DNA of 64,000 nucleotides from Polydactylus sextarius (Eukaryota > Chordata > Actinopteri > Polynemidae), in contig CM028916.1 of the NCBI GenBank assembly GCA_016801845.1, positions 11,281,514 to 11,345,513 of the forward strand, given 5' to 3'. The notes below the pieces were generated by a model, which saw only the letters and a program-made list of their open reading frames with translations, had not been told where the DNA came from and did not search any database. Position 1 is the first letter of the stretch; each line of letters opens with the position of its first letter. Positions 1 to 11,309 of this stretch are shown here, one piece after another. The translations under genes and the position numbers were made by a program.

Positions 1-224
1 CTCTGATTTAAATTCAGCAATAAGAGCAGATGGGAGGTTTGTGTCCAGTCATAAAGTATTCTAATTAGAGATGTAGTAGAAAATACTGAGCTAATGCAAG
101 CAGAAAGATGAGTTCTGTTTTAATTTTTTAAAAAACAAGTAATAATTACTATAATCACACATGGTGCGGTTAAAGTACACCAAAGGTCCAGTCTCATCTC
201 TGTCCTGTCATTGTGTCCACTTAC

Positions 225-2157
225 TTCTTACTGTCTCTGCTGCCGGCCCAGTAGCCTCCAATGGCAACCGTTCCCACTGCCATGAGGAAGATGATGACCA
301 TGTTGTAATCCAGCACTGGCTCGTTGGGAGCATACATGGCAACTAGTCTCCCTTTACCAAAGGTCTGTGGGAGATGGAGATGCCATTAGATCAGACTTAA
401 TTTCACACAGCAGTCAAGAAACGATTAATCATTCGTTTGAAATGATCAATTTGCACTATTGTTTGTCTACTGAAAAAACAGATGCGTCCGTGTCACACAG
501 GTTGAGCTCTCACCTTGCTTATGTCCAGCATGTCGGAGTAGCTGAGCAATGCTACAGGAATGTCAATCTCCTCATACTGAGTCTTGTTTCCTGCTGGTGG
601 TGTCTGCAGTTAAAAAAAAAACACACACACAAAAAGAAAAAAAAAAAACATCCATTTGTCTTTTCCGAGCTGCCAAAGTCAATCTTATCTTGGAGGACAA
701 TGGGTACAAGCAATAGCCTTAAAATAATTTTAAAAGAAATATTCAGGGTTACCAGTCTGTCCTTGCTGACAATGAGAAGGCCCTTGGCGCCATTAATCTG
801 GGCCAGTCGGACCTTTTCATAGAAAGTGCAGTTGCCCCTCATCACCATGGGGATGCGGTTCGGGAAGCCTCCTTCTGGGACGTCAGAGGGCGAGCACAGG
901 ACCGATGGTGTCAGGTCATAGATCTGGAGACGCGACTACAAGACAAACATGTTTGCAGAATTGAAACACAGCTATTCATTTAATCTTAAGGGGAAACCTG
1001 CTGTCAATCATTATATTGATTATGCTGTTATTCATAAGTGACTTACTGCCTTGTTAAGGTCCTGAGGCAGACGTGCCCACTGCGAGTTGAAGAAGATGCA
1101 GTAATCCTTTCCTTTGCTCTTGCCCTTGTCACTGAAATGGGCCATGCCGTACTCCCCCACCACCTGTCAACATGACAACCGTGTTATTATCACTTCACAT
1201 CCGTTAAACGTTAGTAGTGTTTATGCGCTCATTCTTTTTTCGTAAACCTAAAAGAAACAAAATAAACAGCTTGCAAACTCTCTATCGCAGCTGAGATTCT
1301 TTCTATTCTTCATGTAGAAACTTTCATCCACTTGTCTTAACAGATCATTTGTGAGAGCAGAGGGCTGAGCCGTCTACACACACACACAGTTTGTAAAATA
1401 TATGTCCAAATTCAAGGGGGGCTACCAAAATCTTCAGCCTCTGCTCAGGAGTTGAGCCTGGGATCTTTGTCCTAAACTGAAGCCGTTTTATTTTTACTTT
1501 TACTTTCACAGACACTTCAACTTTCAGCACATTTCCAGAAATGTGCTGATATTTAGTGGAGTCCATCCTTCCTGCTGTCTGTGCAGTACCGCAGGTAAAA
1601 GGAGGTCAATGACCCCTTATTTAGAAGAGTAAGAAATATTAGAGATGTTAATAATATGGTTTCCCTTTTCTATTTTTTTTTTTAAGTTCATTGACGTTTG
1701 TTTTAATGGTTTTCTGTTGAGACTTTATAATCTAAAGTGAGACACTTTACCCACAAGTCACAGTTAATTCCAACTATAACTCAGTGTGAGCTGTTGGCTA
1801 ACAATTCATGATCCTCTTGGATGTAAATTAACACTAAAGTACACTCTATTGTAAACACTGCTGTATCTCAGTTATGTAGTGAAAATGCGATAATCCCGGT
1901 CCGTGAATATTGCATCTAAAGGTGAGTGATGTGTTGGTTTCCAGGGCCCTGGGTGATCTCCGCAAGCTAACAGTCATAGCATCCAAGCTACTACTACCGG
2001 AACACGGTAAGGGGAAAAAACAATCTGTTTCTGTCATTCACCTTCGCTGCTACGCGACATAAACACGCAGATAAACAGTTTTCGGTGAAATAGATGCGGT
2101 CTATCTCACCTTATGAACGAGAAAAGCGGCCCAAATCAATGTTTCAGGGACCCTCAT
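225..2157 (-). CDS. sppl2: SPPL2-type signal peptide peptidase-like protease, N-terminal exons (partial at left edge)
   Basis: Intramembrane aspartyl protease of the presenilin/SPP superfamily that cuts type II membrane stubs in endosomes, lysosomes or plasma membrane. Five coding exons read on the minus strand: 2157-2110, 1163-1047, 935-753, 603-514 and 364-225, joining in frame to about 192 residues. The start MRVPETLIWAAFLVHK is a hydrophobic signal peptide. The protease-associated (PA) domain covers roughly residues 65-150, with the family block RGNCTFYEKVRLAQ and the block PPAGNKTQYEEIDIPVALLS; sequons lie at N90 and N122. The first membrane segment is about residues 168-187 (NMVIIFLMAVGTVAIGG). 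The last exon is taken to the strong gtaagt donor before 225, because the human family continues SRDVKKRY; an alternative donor lies 7 nt earlier. The catalytic YD, GxGD and PAL motifs would lie left of base 1. Similarity is closer to SPPL2B than SPPL2A as remembered; the exact paralogue is inference. Confidence 0.9.
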
Positions 2158-2330
2158 GATGCCTAGCTCGTTGTTGTTTCCCCCATCAACCACCAACCAA
2201 CAGCTCCGCTCGAGCCCCTAACACGAGCCCCCACCAGCTGTTACAAACCGGACACGCCCATTTCGGTGTGCCGATGTTTTTATTGGCTGTCGTAGTGACG
2301 AGAGATTGAGCACATCTCTGATTGGTTAAA
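2158..2330 (-). promoter_or_regulatory. Putative sppl2 promoter and 5'UTR
   Basis: The 170 bases upstream of the sppl2 start codon are richer in G+C and CpG than the surrounding AT-rich DNA. No acceptor is needed before the first coding exon, so transcription probably begins here. No TATA box was seen at a convincing distance. The assignment rests on position and composition only. Confidence 0.4.
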
Positions 2331-2582
2331 TTTCAAGTCAGTCAAAAATGTTAACAAAATAAAAGTCTTGATACTGAACGGTGATAATCTGCAATGAAGC
2401 AAAAGTCATTTAAACATTTAAATCATGATAAATTATTTTATTAAAGTTTATTAAAGTTATTAGCCCTAATGCTAACTTAATAACTTAATAGATCATCAAG
2501 CAGTAAATTAAATTATCCAAGTTTGTTTTTTCCAAAATAGAATTTAAATATGATATAGTTTAAAGTTTGATTGTATTGTATT

Positions 2583-2619
<37 letters not shown>

Positions 2620-3237
2620 GTTACTAAAAGAACATCTAAAGTAATGATGTGTTTTGACTGTGAATATAATAAATAAACCAGCTTCAACTTGAACTCACTG
2701 ACTCAAACTGTTACAAGCTAGAAAACTGTATTTTGTATATCTATTAAAACAAAACGATAGAGTACAATTGTAGAGTGTAACAAAGGCTGAAAGGATAGAA
2801 GAGAAAATGTCATTAAGGACACATGTAGTCACATACATGTGCAATGGCACCTCTGCTTCACCAGTATCATGAAACATGTTTAAAAGTGACAAAGATAAAA
2901 CATTTGCTCCTACAACTGTTTAATAATTCAGAGAGACTGGTTCTGCCTCATCCAGCATAGATTGAGGGAGTCTGTTGCATATCTGCTGTGTGCAATAATT
3001 TACTGGATGGTAGGTTATTACCAGTAGGATCAGTCCCTGGATCCGGGATTAAGAAGTTTACAGCTTTGGGTTTCAGCCACCACCCTCTATTTACACTGGA
3101 ATTACATATTTACTTAACAGCCTCCAGTATCATTTGTAATCAGTGTTTCTGAACAATTGAAACACAATGTGTAAGTTTGCTGCCAGATACCAAAAACTGC
3201 GGAGCCAGTAATCTCGCGATATTTCCTTCGGTACCAG
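2331..3237. other. Intergenic spacer, sppl2 to first tRNA gene
   Basis: AT-rich spacer with stop codons in all frames and no protein or RNA gene that I can recognise. It contains a pure (TA)n run at 2587-2617. Confidence 0.6.
2587..2617. repeat. (TA)n microsatellite
   Basis: About 15 uninterrupted TA units in the intergenic spacer, read directly. Likely length-variable. Confidence 0.95.
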
Positions 3238-3309
3238 TCCCTGGTGGTCTAGTGGTTAGGATTCGGCGCTCTCACCGCCGCGGCCCGGGTTCGATTCCCG
3301 GTCAGGGAA
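3238..3309 (+). tRNA. tRNA-Glu (anticodon CTC), copy 1
   Basis: Canonical 72-nt nuclear tRNA-Glu. The acceptor stem pairs TCCCTGG with TCAGGGA plus discriminator A. The anticodon stem CGGCG/CGCCG encloses loop CTCTCAC, so anticodon CTC (3271-3273) reads GAG. The internal A box is TGGTCTAGTGG and the B box is a perfect GGTTCGATTCC. The gene has no intron, and CCA is not encoded, as expected in eukaryotes. A T6 run beginning four bases after the gene is a good Pol III terminator. The sequence matches the vertebrate tRNA-Glu-CTC consensus as remembered. Confidence 0.98.
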
Positions 3310-3555
3310 CTTGTTTTTTATTACAGGTATGTTACTATACTGCTACGGGTGTAGCGGTATTAATACATAAATATATTGAATGTAGTTTTTGTTAACATGG
3401 GTTTTCTCCAAATAGTAGATGTAAGTTTAAAATAACAGATAACTGAGTTTTCTTACGTCGTCTCAGGTGTCATATAAAACATTCAATTTATCTTGAATGT
3501 AAACTCGACTACGATGGTACCCAGAGTTTCTGAGCTCATAATGGCTTTACCGTGG

Positions 3556-3627
3556 TCCCTGGTGGTCTAGTGGTTAGGATTCGGCGCTCTCACCGCCGCG
3601 GCCCGGGTTCGATTCCCGGTCAGGGAA
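3556..3627 (+). tRNA. tRNA-Glu (anticodon CTC), copy 2
   Basis: Identical over all 72 nt to the copy 318 bp upstream and in the same orientation; anticodon CTC at 3589-3591. A TTTT terminator begins at 3633. The flanks of the two copies do not obviously match, so only the tRNA bodies are conserved. Intact A and B boxes and all four stems make this a likely functional gene and not a SINE head. Confidence 0.98.
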
Positions 3628-4399
3628 CTAACTTTTCAAACTCACCTCGTGCTCTACTCGCTACCATTTCGCCTTGTAATAATCTCGTCCCTGTCACTTC
3701 AGTTTAAATTTGTACTTTGTGCTGTATTTACTTAAACCCAAGCCCACCCACTCCAATAACAAGTTACTGCACGAATAAGATCTTTCATATTCTTATTCAT
3801 AATCTTAAATGATTACTCGAAAAATCTGTACAGCCTGTTTTTAGCAACTGTATCATGTATGTTCCTGTCATTTCTGTTTCGTGTGTGTTTAAAGTACTCA
3901 AATCTGTTACAACTTCCAAAGGCTGTTGTAATATAATTGGTTTACGTCATATAAACTAAATAGTAAACTTGGTCTGACTTGTTTTGGTGTGGGTTACCTC
4001 AGTCCCCCTTTTAACCTTTGCTGTTTCAAGCAGGGTCTAGTAATTCATTGACGTATTGCAGGCAGGGGATTGATTCACTCGGCATGATGTCATTCCATAT
4101 GTCTGTCCTTCTGCTGGATGTTTACCTGCAGCAATCCACACACCGACACCGGAACTTAAACGATTTCTGCCTTCACAACACATGTACTGTATATTTTGAT
4201 TTTGGAAAAGAAAATCAGACACTATTTGATCTATTATATAGGACTTTTTTGAGTGTAGGGAGACTTTAAATATACAATGAATGCTATAGTGTTACTTTAG
4301 AAATATTGCAGTATTATTTACCCGTCCAAACAAGCATATATCTTCTGCAATCATATCACCAGGTAGCAGAGATTGGTCGTAATCTGAGGCTTTTATTTT
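3628..4399. other. Intergenic spacer, tRNA pair to dapk3 promoter
   Basis: AT-rich spacer without recognisable genes. Short open frames near 4018-4269 on both strands overlap one another, have no family similarity I know, and look like chance. Confidence 0.55.
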
Positions 4400-4501
4400 G
4401 AATATCTGGACCGGAAGTTCTGTGCGTCACTATGGCGTCGTAACTCGGTTCAGTCTTCACATAGTCCACAGATGAATGCAGCTCCCGTAACCAACTATAC
4501 T
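4400..4501 (+). promoter_or_regulatory. Putative dapk3 promoter and non-coding exon 1
   Basis: The dapk3 coding exon has a splice acceptor (AG at 5183-5184) 33 nt before its ATG, so an upstream non-coding exon is required. The best candidate ends at 4501, just before a strong gtaagt donor. It carries an ETS-like ACCGGAAGT core near 4410 and a TATGGCGTC segment resembling YY1 sites, common in TATA-less housekeeping promoters. Three short upstream ATG frames occur in this exon. The boundary is inferred from splice consensus; the true start site is unknown. Confidence 0.45.
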
Positions 4502-5217
4502 GTAAGTATCTGTGGTAACACTGCCGTCGCATTTTGTTTAGTTTAATATGCACATTGTTGACAGTATATTAATGCCATTAATCGGATATATTCCTAAATT
4601 AGGTCACAAATAGTGAGAGCCGGTGTTAGGTTCGTACGTTCAGTACGTTAGGTTAGTCAGGCAGCTAAGCTAACGTTAGCCGTCGCTACATTTTTTCTTT
4701 ACAGTTTATATTCCTTTAGTTTTTGTAAACGTCGATAAGGTGATACTTTTGTGTTTGTGTCAATAAAGTCGATATTTATGCTGCTTTTCATAACGACTTA
4801 AAGAGGAAATGCTTCTTGTAACAAGCGGCAGAGTCGCTACTTAGCATCTTTCACAGCTAAAACCAAGAAATTATTTTTTATTTTATTTTATTTTACTAGT
4901 TATATAGACCAGTCACAGTGAATCTCGTTTAAATGAGTAAAACAACACATACGGGGGATTGTAGTTAAGTCCAGTCCCTTTAATAGAGTTGGAGATGGCT
5001 GCTCCAGGGAGGAGGTGATGTCAGTAGGACTGGTATGCAGAGGTCTGACATCAGCCAGAAAGTGTCTGAAAACTGACGCTGTGCTGACTCGGGCCAAATA
5101 AGGAGGAAACAACTCAACAAAGGTACTAAGAGGGCGACCTGGCCTTTAGGTTGAAAATGATTATCTTTTCTTTTTCCACTGCAGTGAATCTCCAGACATC
5201 AGTCCCATCATCACACC

Positions 5218-8200
5218 ATGGCAGGGTTCAGACAAGAGGATGTCGAGTTGTATTATGAGATGGGCGAGGAGCTGGGCAGGTATGTTATGAATCAGGATAA
5301 CAAATACATGATACTCAAAGTTACATCACCTCCACTTTAATGTGTGTTCAGTGTCCCAGTTGTGACACAACAGCTCCAAATGGACAGATCCAAGTGCACA
5401 ATAAACATGAATTATCTTCTGGGATTTATTCATTTAAATCTGAGGCCAGTAAAAAAAAAACTGTGTCTCTTGTGAAGAAAATCACAGAAGCTTGTATCAG
5501 TTGGCCTCTTTTGTCATTTTTTTTTTTAGTTGTGAAGAAGTGCATGTGTGTCTTTTATAATCTAGTGTTATAGTAAACAACAAATATGAGAATGAAGTAT
5601 ATGTACCAGCTGTGAACTGCAGTCTACCCAAGTCAAAATATGTGTCAGCAAGACATTAAATATATACTTTATGTGCTTTTTTTCTCTTTGCTTGATAGTT
5701 TGTGAATGAGTCATCAAATTTTTAGTTGGTGCAAGTCAACTTTCTATCTTATTTATACCATAAAGCTATTTCTTTCTGCAGTAATGCAGCAAATGTATGA
5801 CATCACTGCTTTTCAATGTGCCTTTCCACCTCTGCTGTGGTGTAATGTCACTAAGGGAGAGGGCACAGAGAGTGTATCTGTGCTCGAATAGAAAGGTATG
5901 CAGACATTAAATTAGTAAAAATTGAAATTCCCTGCCCAGGCATGCTTTGTGAAATGTTGTCTGCATACCTGCACACTGGTTTTACACAATAATGTTTTAG
6001 TTTTGGTATTTTTAAACCAAAATCTGTTAGTTGCAATAAACTCATTTTGTGGGGGGTAAAACAAAGATTGCATACATTATATATCACTGAATTAATAACA
6101 CTACCAATGTTGATTTTAATACAGACAGAAATCACTTAGTTAAGATGTGTATTTTTCAATGAAATGTTGTATATTTTTCGGCTCATTGAATCTCTCAAAA
6201 TTCCTTAAGTGCAGCAAATATTTTAAGAACCCTTAACATGGCTAAAACCTCTGAATAATTTCTGAAAAATGATCAGTCAAATTGATGTGATCCTTAAAGC
6301 AATAACCATAAAAGAATAAAGGAAAATCTAAGTAGCTTTGGTGACATAACTGGCTATTGTCACTTGATTAATGATGGAAATTATCATCAAAACTGGTGAT
6401 TTTCTTCCATTCAACCCAATAATTGCATACTTGTGCGTGCAATAAAGTAATATTTTCTCCATTTTTCACATCTCCCTCCTGCAGCGGACAGTTTGCCATC
6501 GTTCGCAAGTGTAAGGAAAAGAGCACGGCTGTGGAGTACGCAGCCAAGTTCATAAAGAAGCGGCGCCTGTCGTCCAGCCGTAGAGGAGTGAGCCGCGAAG
6601 AGATCGAGCGAGAGGTCAACATCCTGCGGGAGATTCAGCACAGCAACATCATCACCCTGCACGACATCTTTGAAAACAAGACGGACGTGATCCTGATCCT
6701 GGAGCTAGTGTCCGGAGGAGAGCTGTTCGATTTCCTGGCTGAGAAGGAATCTCTGACGGAAGAGGAGGCCACTCAGTTTCTCAAACAGATCCTGGACGGC
6801 GTTCAGTATCTCCACTCCAAACGCATCGCTCACTTTGACCTCAAGGTCAGCAGTGTGTGTGGTTAACACCGCTTGTTTCTGAGGCTCTGGGCTAAAAGTC
6901 GTAAATGACGTGGTGGTGAGAAGTTTAGTTAAAGTGTTAGAAGAAGTTAATGTTGAACTACAAGTATCTTACTCCTCTGTGTTCTTTCTTTCCCCTCTGG
7001 GGAAAGAGTAAATCTAAGATGATACCTTTTTGCAGAGCTTCAGTGTTTAGCTGATTTAGAAAAAATATTTTGACCATAAATATATTATTTCTGGCACTTT
7101 TCAAGCAAGCGGGTTAAATATTTAGGGGTTATACCTTATGCCAAATGTGATACTTTGCTGCAGCTATATAATATCCATTAGTACAGCTTTAATCATATAC
7201 TAAATGAAAACATTTTCTTCTCTCGTCACTGTTCTACTTCTCAGCCTGAGAATATCATGCTCCTTGATAAGAACGTGCCCAACCCCAGGATCAAACTGAT
7301 TGACTTTGGGATTGCTCATCAGATTAAAGCAGGAAACGAGTTCAAGAACATCTTTGGAACACCAGAGTTTGTTGGTAAGACCTGTTTTTCCTCCTGAATA
7401 TCAATTTCACTCAGTTTAAATGTTCCACATTGAGTTGTTTTTTTGTGCTCGTTTTGTGCCCACGTTGGCAAGTGAGTTGAACCTTGTATGAGGGCGATAG
7501 TGAGTGCTCAGATCTCCACATCTGGTTTGAGTTAAAGTGTTCATTCCTCTGTGCTTTACAGCGCCAGAAATAGTCAACTATGAGCCACTGGGGCTGGAGG
7601 CGGACATGTGGTAAGATGTCAACATATGTTTTTTTCCACCACTGAAGATGTTTACTGGTTTTTAAGACAGTTTGAGTTCATGTTTGGTTTTTTTTTTCTT
7701 TGCAGGAGCATTGGAGTAATCACATATATTCTGTGAGTAATGTCTCTCATCATGACTGGATTTTTGTCATATGTAAAAATCACTTGTTTCCTCTGTTTGT
7801 GGTCTAAAGCAAAGCCTGTGTCTATATTAGGTTGAGTGGTGCTTCACCGTTTCTGGGCGAAACCAAACAGGAAACCCTAACTAACATCTCAGCTGTCAAT
7901 TACGACTTTGATGAAGAGTATTTCAGCAACACCAGTGAGCTGGCCAAAGACTTCATACGCCGTCTGCTGGTCAAGGACCCAAAGTATGAAAATGTTCTTA
8001 TTTCATGCCACCGTAAACATGAAAGTCTAAGTTGTCATTTACTCACTGAGTTATTTTCTTTTGCAGAAAGCGAATGACAATTGATGACAGTCTTGAGCAC
8101 CCCTGGATTAAGGTTGTTTTCTCAGAATATCTTTCAGTCATATATTTTTATTCTAATTAAGAAACATTTCCAAGCTCATACATTTTCAACATTATCAAAA

Positions 8201-8768
8201 TTCCTCATCCCTTCTTGTTTCTTCCTCCCAGGTGATAAAGAGGCGGAACGTGCGCCAGGAGGAGAGAGACCACAAGCCAGAGCGCCGGCGCCTGAAGACC
8301 ACTCGTCTGAAGGAGTACACCATCAAGTCCCACTCCAGCATGCCACCCAACAACACCTACGTTAACTTCGAGCGCTTCTCCCAGGTGCTCGAGGAGATCG
8401 CAGCAGCAGAGGAAGGCCTGAAGGATCTGGAGCGCAATCAACGCTCGTGCCAAGAGGACGTAGCGGCGCTGCTGTCCATCTACGAGGAAAAGGAGGGTTG
8501 GTACAAGGAGGAGAACCAGAGTATCTCCAGCGATCTGAGCCACGTTCGCCAAGAGCTGCAGCGCTCTCAGGTGCAACGCAAGAAGTGCCAGGAGGACGCC
8601 CGGGTCACCATGCAGGCCGCCAACATTCTCAAACGCAAGTTTGGCCGACTGGAAAATCGTTACGAGGTCCTGGCTGAGCAGGTGGCGTCCGAGGTGCGCT
8701 GGGTGGAGGAGCTGGTCAAGTCCATATCTGCAGAAAAGGACGGGCTCAGCTGTGGTAGCATGCCCTGA
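5218..8768 (+). CDS. dapk3: Death-associated protein kinase 3 (ZIP kinase)
   Basis: Ser/Thr kinase of the DAPK family that phosphorylates myosin light chain, MYPT1 and histone H3, acting in contractility, apoptosis and autophagy. Eight coding exons, 5218-5279, 6485-6845, 7245-7374, 7562-7610, 7706-7732, 7831-7983, 8067-8112 and 8232-8768, join in frame to 454 aa, the human length. The glycine loop is LGSGQF (19-24), catalytic lysine K42, basic DAPK loop KKRRLSSSRRG (45-55), HFDLK with D139 and K141, DFG at 161-163, and activation segment GTPEF with T180. The last exon holds the C-terminal region: T299/T300 and S309 align with human regulatory phosphosites, followed by a coiled coil/leucine zipper. 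It lacks the calmodulin, ankyrin and death domains of DAPK1, as ZIPK does. The 27-nt exon encodes part of SIGVITYIL. The first intron inside the CDS (5280-6484) holds nothing recognisable. Confidence 0.97.
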
Positions 8769-10310
8769 GCCACGCTGGCGTCCAAGCACAAGACATTTTC
8801 ATTCTCAAGTGTCATCCGGTCCGTCTTCTCTGCATGTTGCTACACTGCAGAGTCTGAGCGGGTCAGTTGTCATCATAAGCTACGCTGCTGCAGCCCGTCA
8901 GGAAGGATCCTCCACCACTTTATGTCACGCTTGAGAAAACCAGCAGGAAGCAGAGAGGCAATATACTTAACCCATTCCCCCACAAAACAGGCTCATTCCT
9001 GTGATTTTATTATTTAATTTATGATTTTAGAGATTTTACCTACTGTATCTCAGCTGTTATGCATCATAGTTATCAATATCATTTGCAGATTACATTGGCT
9101 GTTTCAGTTTTTGCTGTTTTTGGTGCTGTAGATGGAGGATACATTTTGTCACGTTTCTTACCTTGGTTACCTGCTTGGACACTAAATTACAGCTTGAATT
9201 TTTTTTTTTTGTGCTTAAAAGTCCTAGATGCTTGTTATTTGTCCTAGAGCCTCAGGTTGTTTGCCACTTCTGTGAGAAAGCTCCACATTACACAGCTTCT
9301 AGTGTCAGGTATGCACAGAATTCAGGGGTATTTATTTCACTGGTTACATATATTTTTTGATTCGACTGCAGCTAACGTTAAATTTGTCTTATATGTAAGG
9401 AGAGGAGGTCGACTGTAAAGGATGCAATGAACAAAAATCCTCAGCGTTGAAGGTTTAGGGTTATACTTTATTTTAAAGGTCTGACATTTCTGAATTTCCT
9501 GAAAGCTTACGGGAAACCACTGTGTAGTTTTGTTATACTTAATGGGAGACATTTTTCCAGCTAGTTGTGATAAGTACAGGAAATTCCCCAAAAGATATTG
9601 CACAATTTGGATACCAGTAAAGATTTATTCATCACTTGACTTTGGATAGTTAAAGTCTGTCTAGCTGTTTTCTTATAATTGACCAGCTGGACTCTCTCTA
9701 TTTCATTTAAAGTTACTACTAATCTACAAGTTCCCTCCAGGATGCTTTCTAGGAAATTATCAGGAAGTTAATCAGAATTAACGGACCTTTAAGATAAAGT
9801 TGTCGGCATATTTGAGAATGTATCAACTCATATTTTTCGGTGCCTGTAAACTGACTGACCTTATTGCCTCTGAGAGCTCTCATCTGTTACTGAGTTAAGC
9901 CACATTTGTATCACGTTGATATCGCTGGATGTCTTAAATGCAACAAACTTTTGCACAGTAGCTTTGTAAACCAAATGGTGCGCATGGAAACTTTTACTGT
10001 TTTACTGTTAGTTTTTTTTCCCCCATATTCATTTGTTTTTTTTTTTTCATTCATCTCTGCAAACTTGAAACATTCCACCGATTCGTTTCACATCCAAGCA
10101 ACACATTCCCCATGTATAACACAGGAAGTATATGATATAGTCAGTAGTATTTTTTCAGTAGAGAAATATACTCATTTGCACTTAAATGATTATAGCAGTG
10201 TTGCAGAAAAAATATTTTAATCTGTCTGTAAGTTGTAAGAAAGAGTTACAGATATGAGACTGTCTGGGTTTATTTCAAATAAACAATGTTATCACTGTAC
10301 GTTTTATGTC
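8769..10310 (+). other. dapk3 3'UTR with candidate poly(A) signal
   Basis: After the TGA at 8766-8768 there is no further reading frame of note. A canonical AATAAA at 10278-10283 sits in a T/A-rich setting with GT-rich sequence downstream and is the likeliest 3' end, giving a UTR of about 1.5 kb. Other cleavage sites cannot be excluded. Confidence 0.5.
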
Positions 10311-11309
10311 GTCGTTGTATCCGTGGACACGGTGATGATGATGGTAATGTGTTATTTATCTTGTCTTTCAGTTAAGACATTTATCCACTACACAAAGTGT
10401 AAGAACAATCTGTCACATCCACATGATGTCTGATCCACATTGACTATCTGCTGTGTTTTGATAATGTCTGCTGAGGTCAGAGCTGCATTTAAATCCTCAG
10501 TAAACGTATGAAAGAAGGACCTCTGGTGGTGATGTAACAAAATACATGAGCCACATCTTGAGTTTGGATCTCAGTTTGACGAGTGAAGGATCATGAAACA
10601 TCTATAAGTCTTTTATCTCAGGAAGATTAAAACTGATGAGTGTTGGGAGAAGTACTCGGATACTTTATAGTATTAATAAAAGTAAAAATAACAACGTGTC
10701 TCTGCTACAGCTGACAAATGATGGTGCAGAGCATTTTCAGTCCTTTAGTCATATGGAAAAATACCACATCAATCAAAGTATATTACTGACAACCAAACAA
10801 CAAAAGCAAAACTATGCTTTTAAATGTTTTTATTTGTATATTCATTATGGCAATAATACATTAATAAATAACAATAAATTACCTTGTCATCAGTTAACTT
10901 TCATAATTCATTCACAACTGTGTGTTGATGATAAATGTATCAAATTTCATCCCCAAGACAGTAGACAATAATAATAATCTGATTTGTAAACTTTGAATTT
11001 GTTCAGCATTAGTTCTGTGTAACACTGTGAATAATAAGCTGTTCTCTTTGTTTACAAATGATAAAACCAGAACTTTTAAAACCATTTTGAAACAAATGGA
11101 TAAGTGGAGGCAAACTGCTACAATCACTACAATGGAGGAACCAGAACTGCTCGTCGACTTTGTGTTGTAACCGTCTTTGTAGAGCGAGTGGACTTCAGTC
11201 TGGAACAGCTGGAACAGCTGGAGGTGTCAGGAGTGAAATCCTTGGCAGTGGTCTCAGGAATTCTGCGGCCAGTGTGTTCATGATTTCTTGGAGGGGAATG
11301 TTTTCGTGT
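10311..11309 (-). other. Convergent spacer and phc3 3'UTR
   Basis: Region between the two convergent genes. On the minus strand phc3 stops at 11310-11312. TTTATT at 10829-10834 reads AATAAA on the minus strand and could end a 3'UTR of about 0.5 kb. An open frame of 111 codons at 10636-10971 on the plus strand has no recognisable similarity and is probably chance in AT-rich DNA. Confidence 0.4.

Noticed and set aside
8205..8789. 194-codon minus-strand frame opposite the last dapk3 exon
   Set aside because: Antisense shadow of a GC-rich coding exon; the plus strand has the conserved ZIPK C-terminus.
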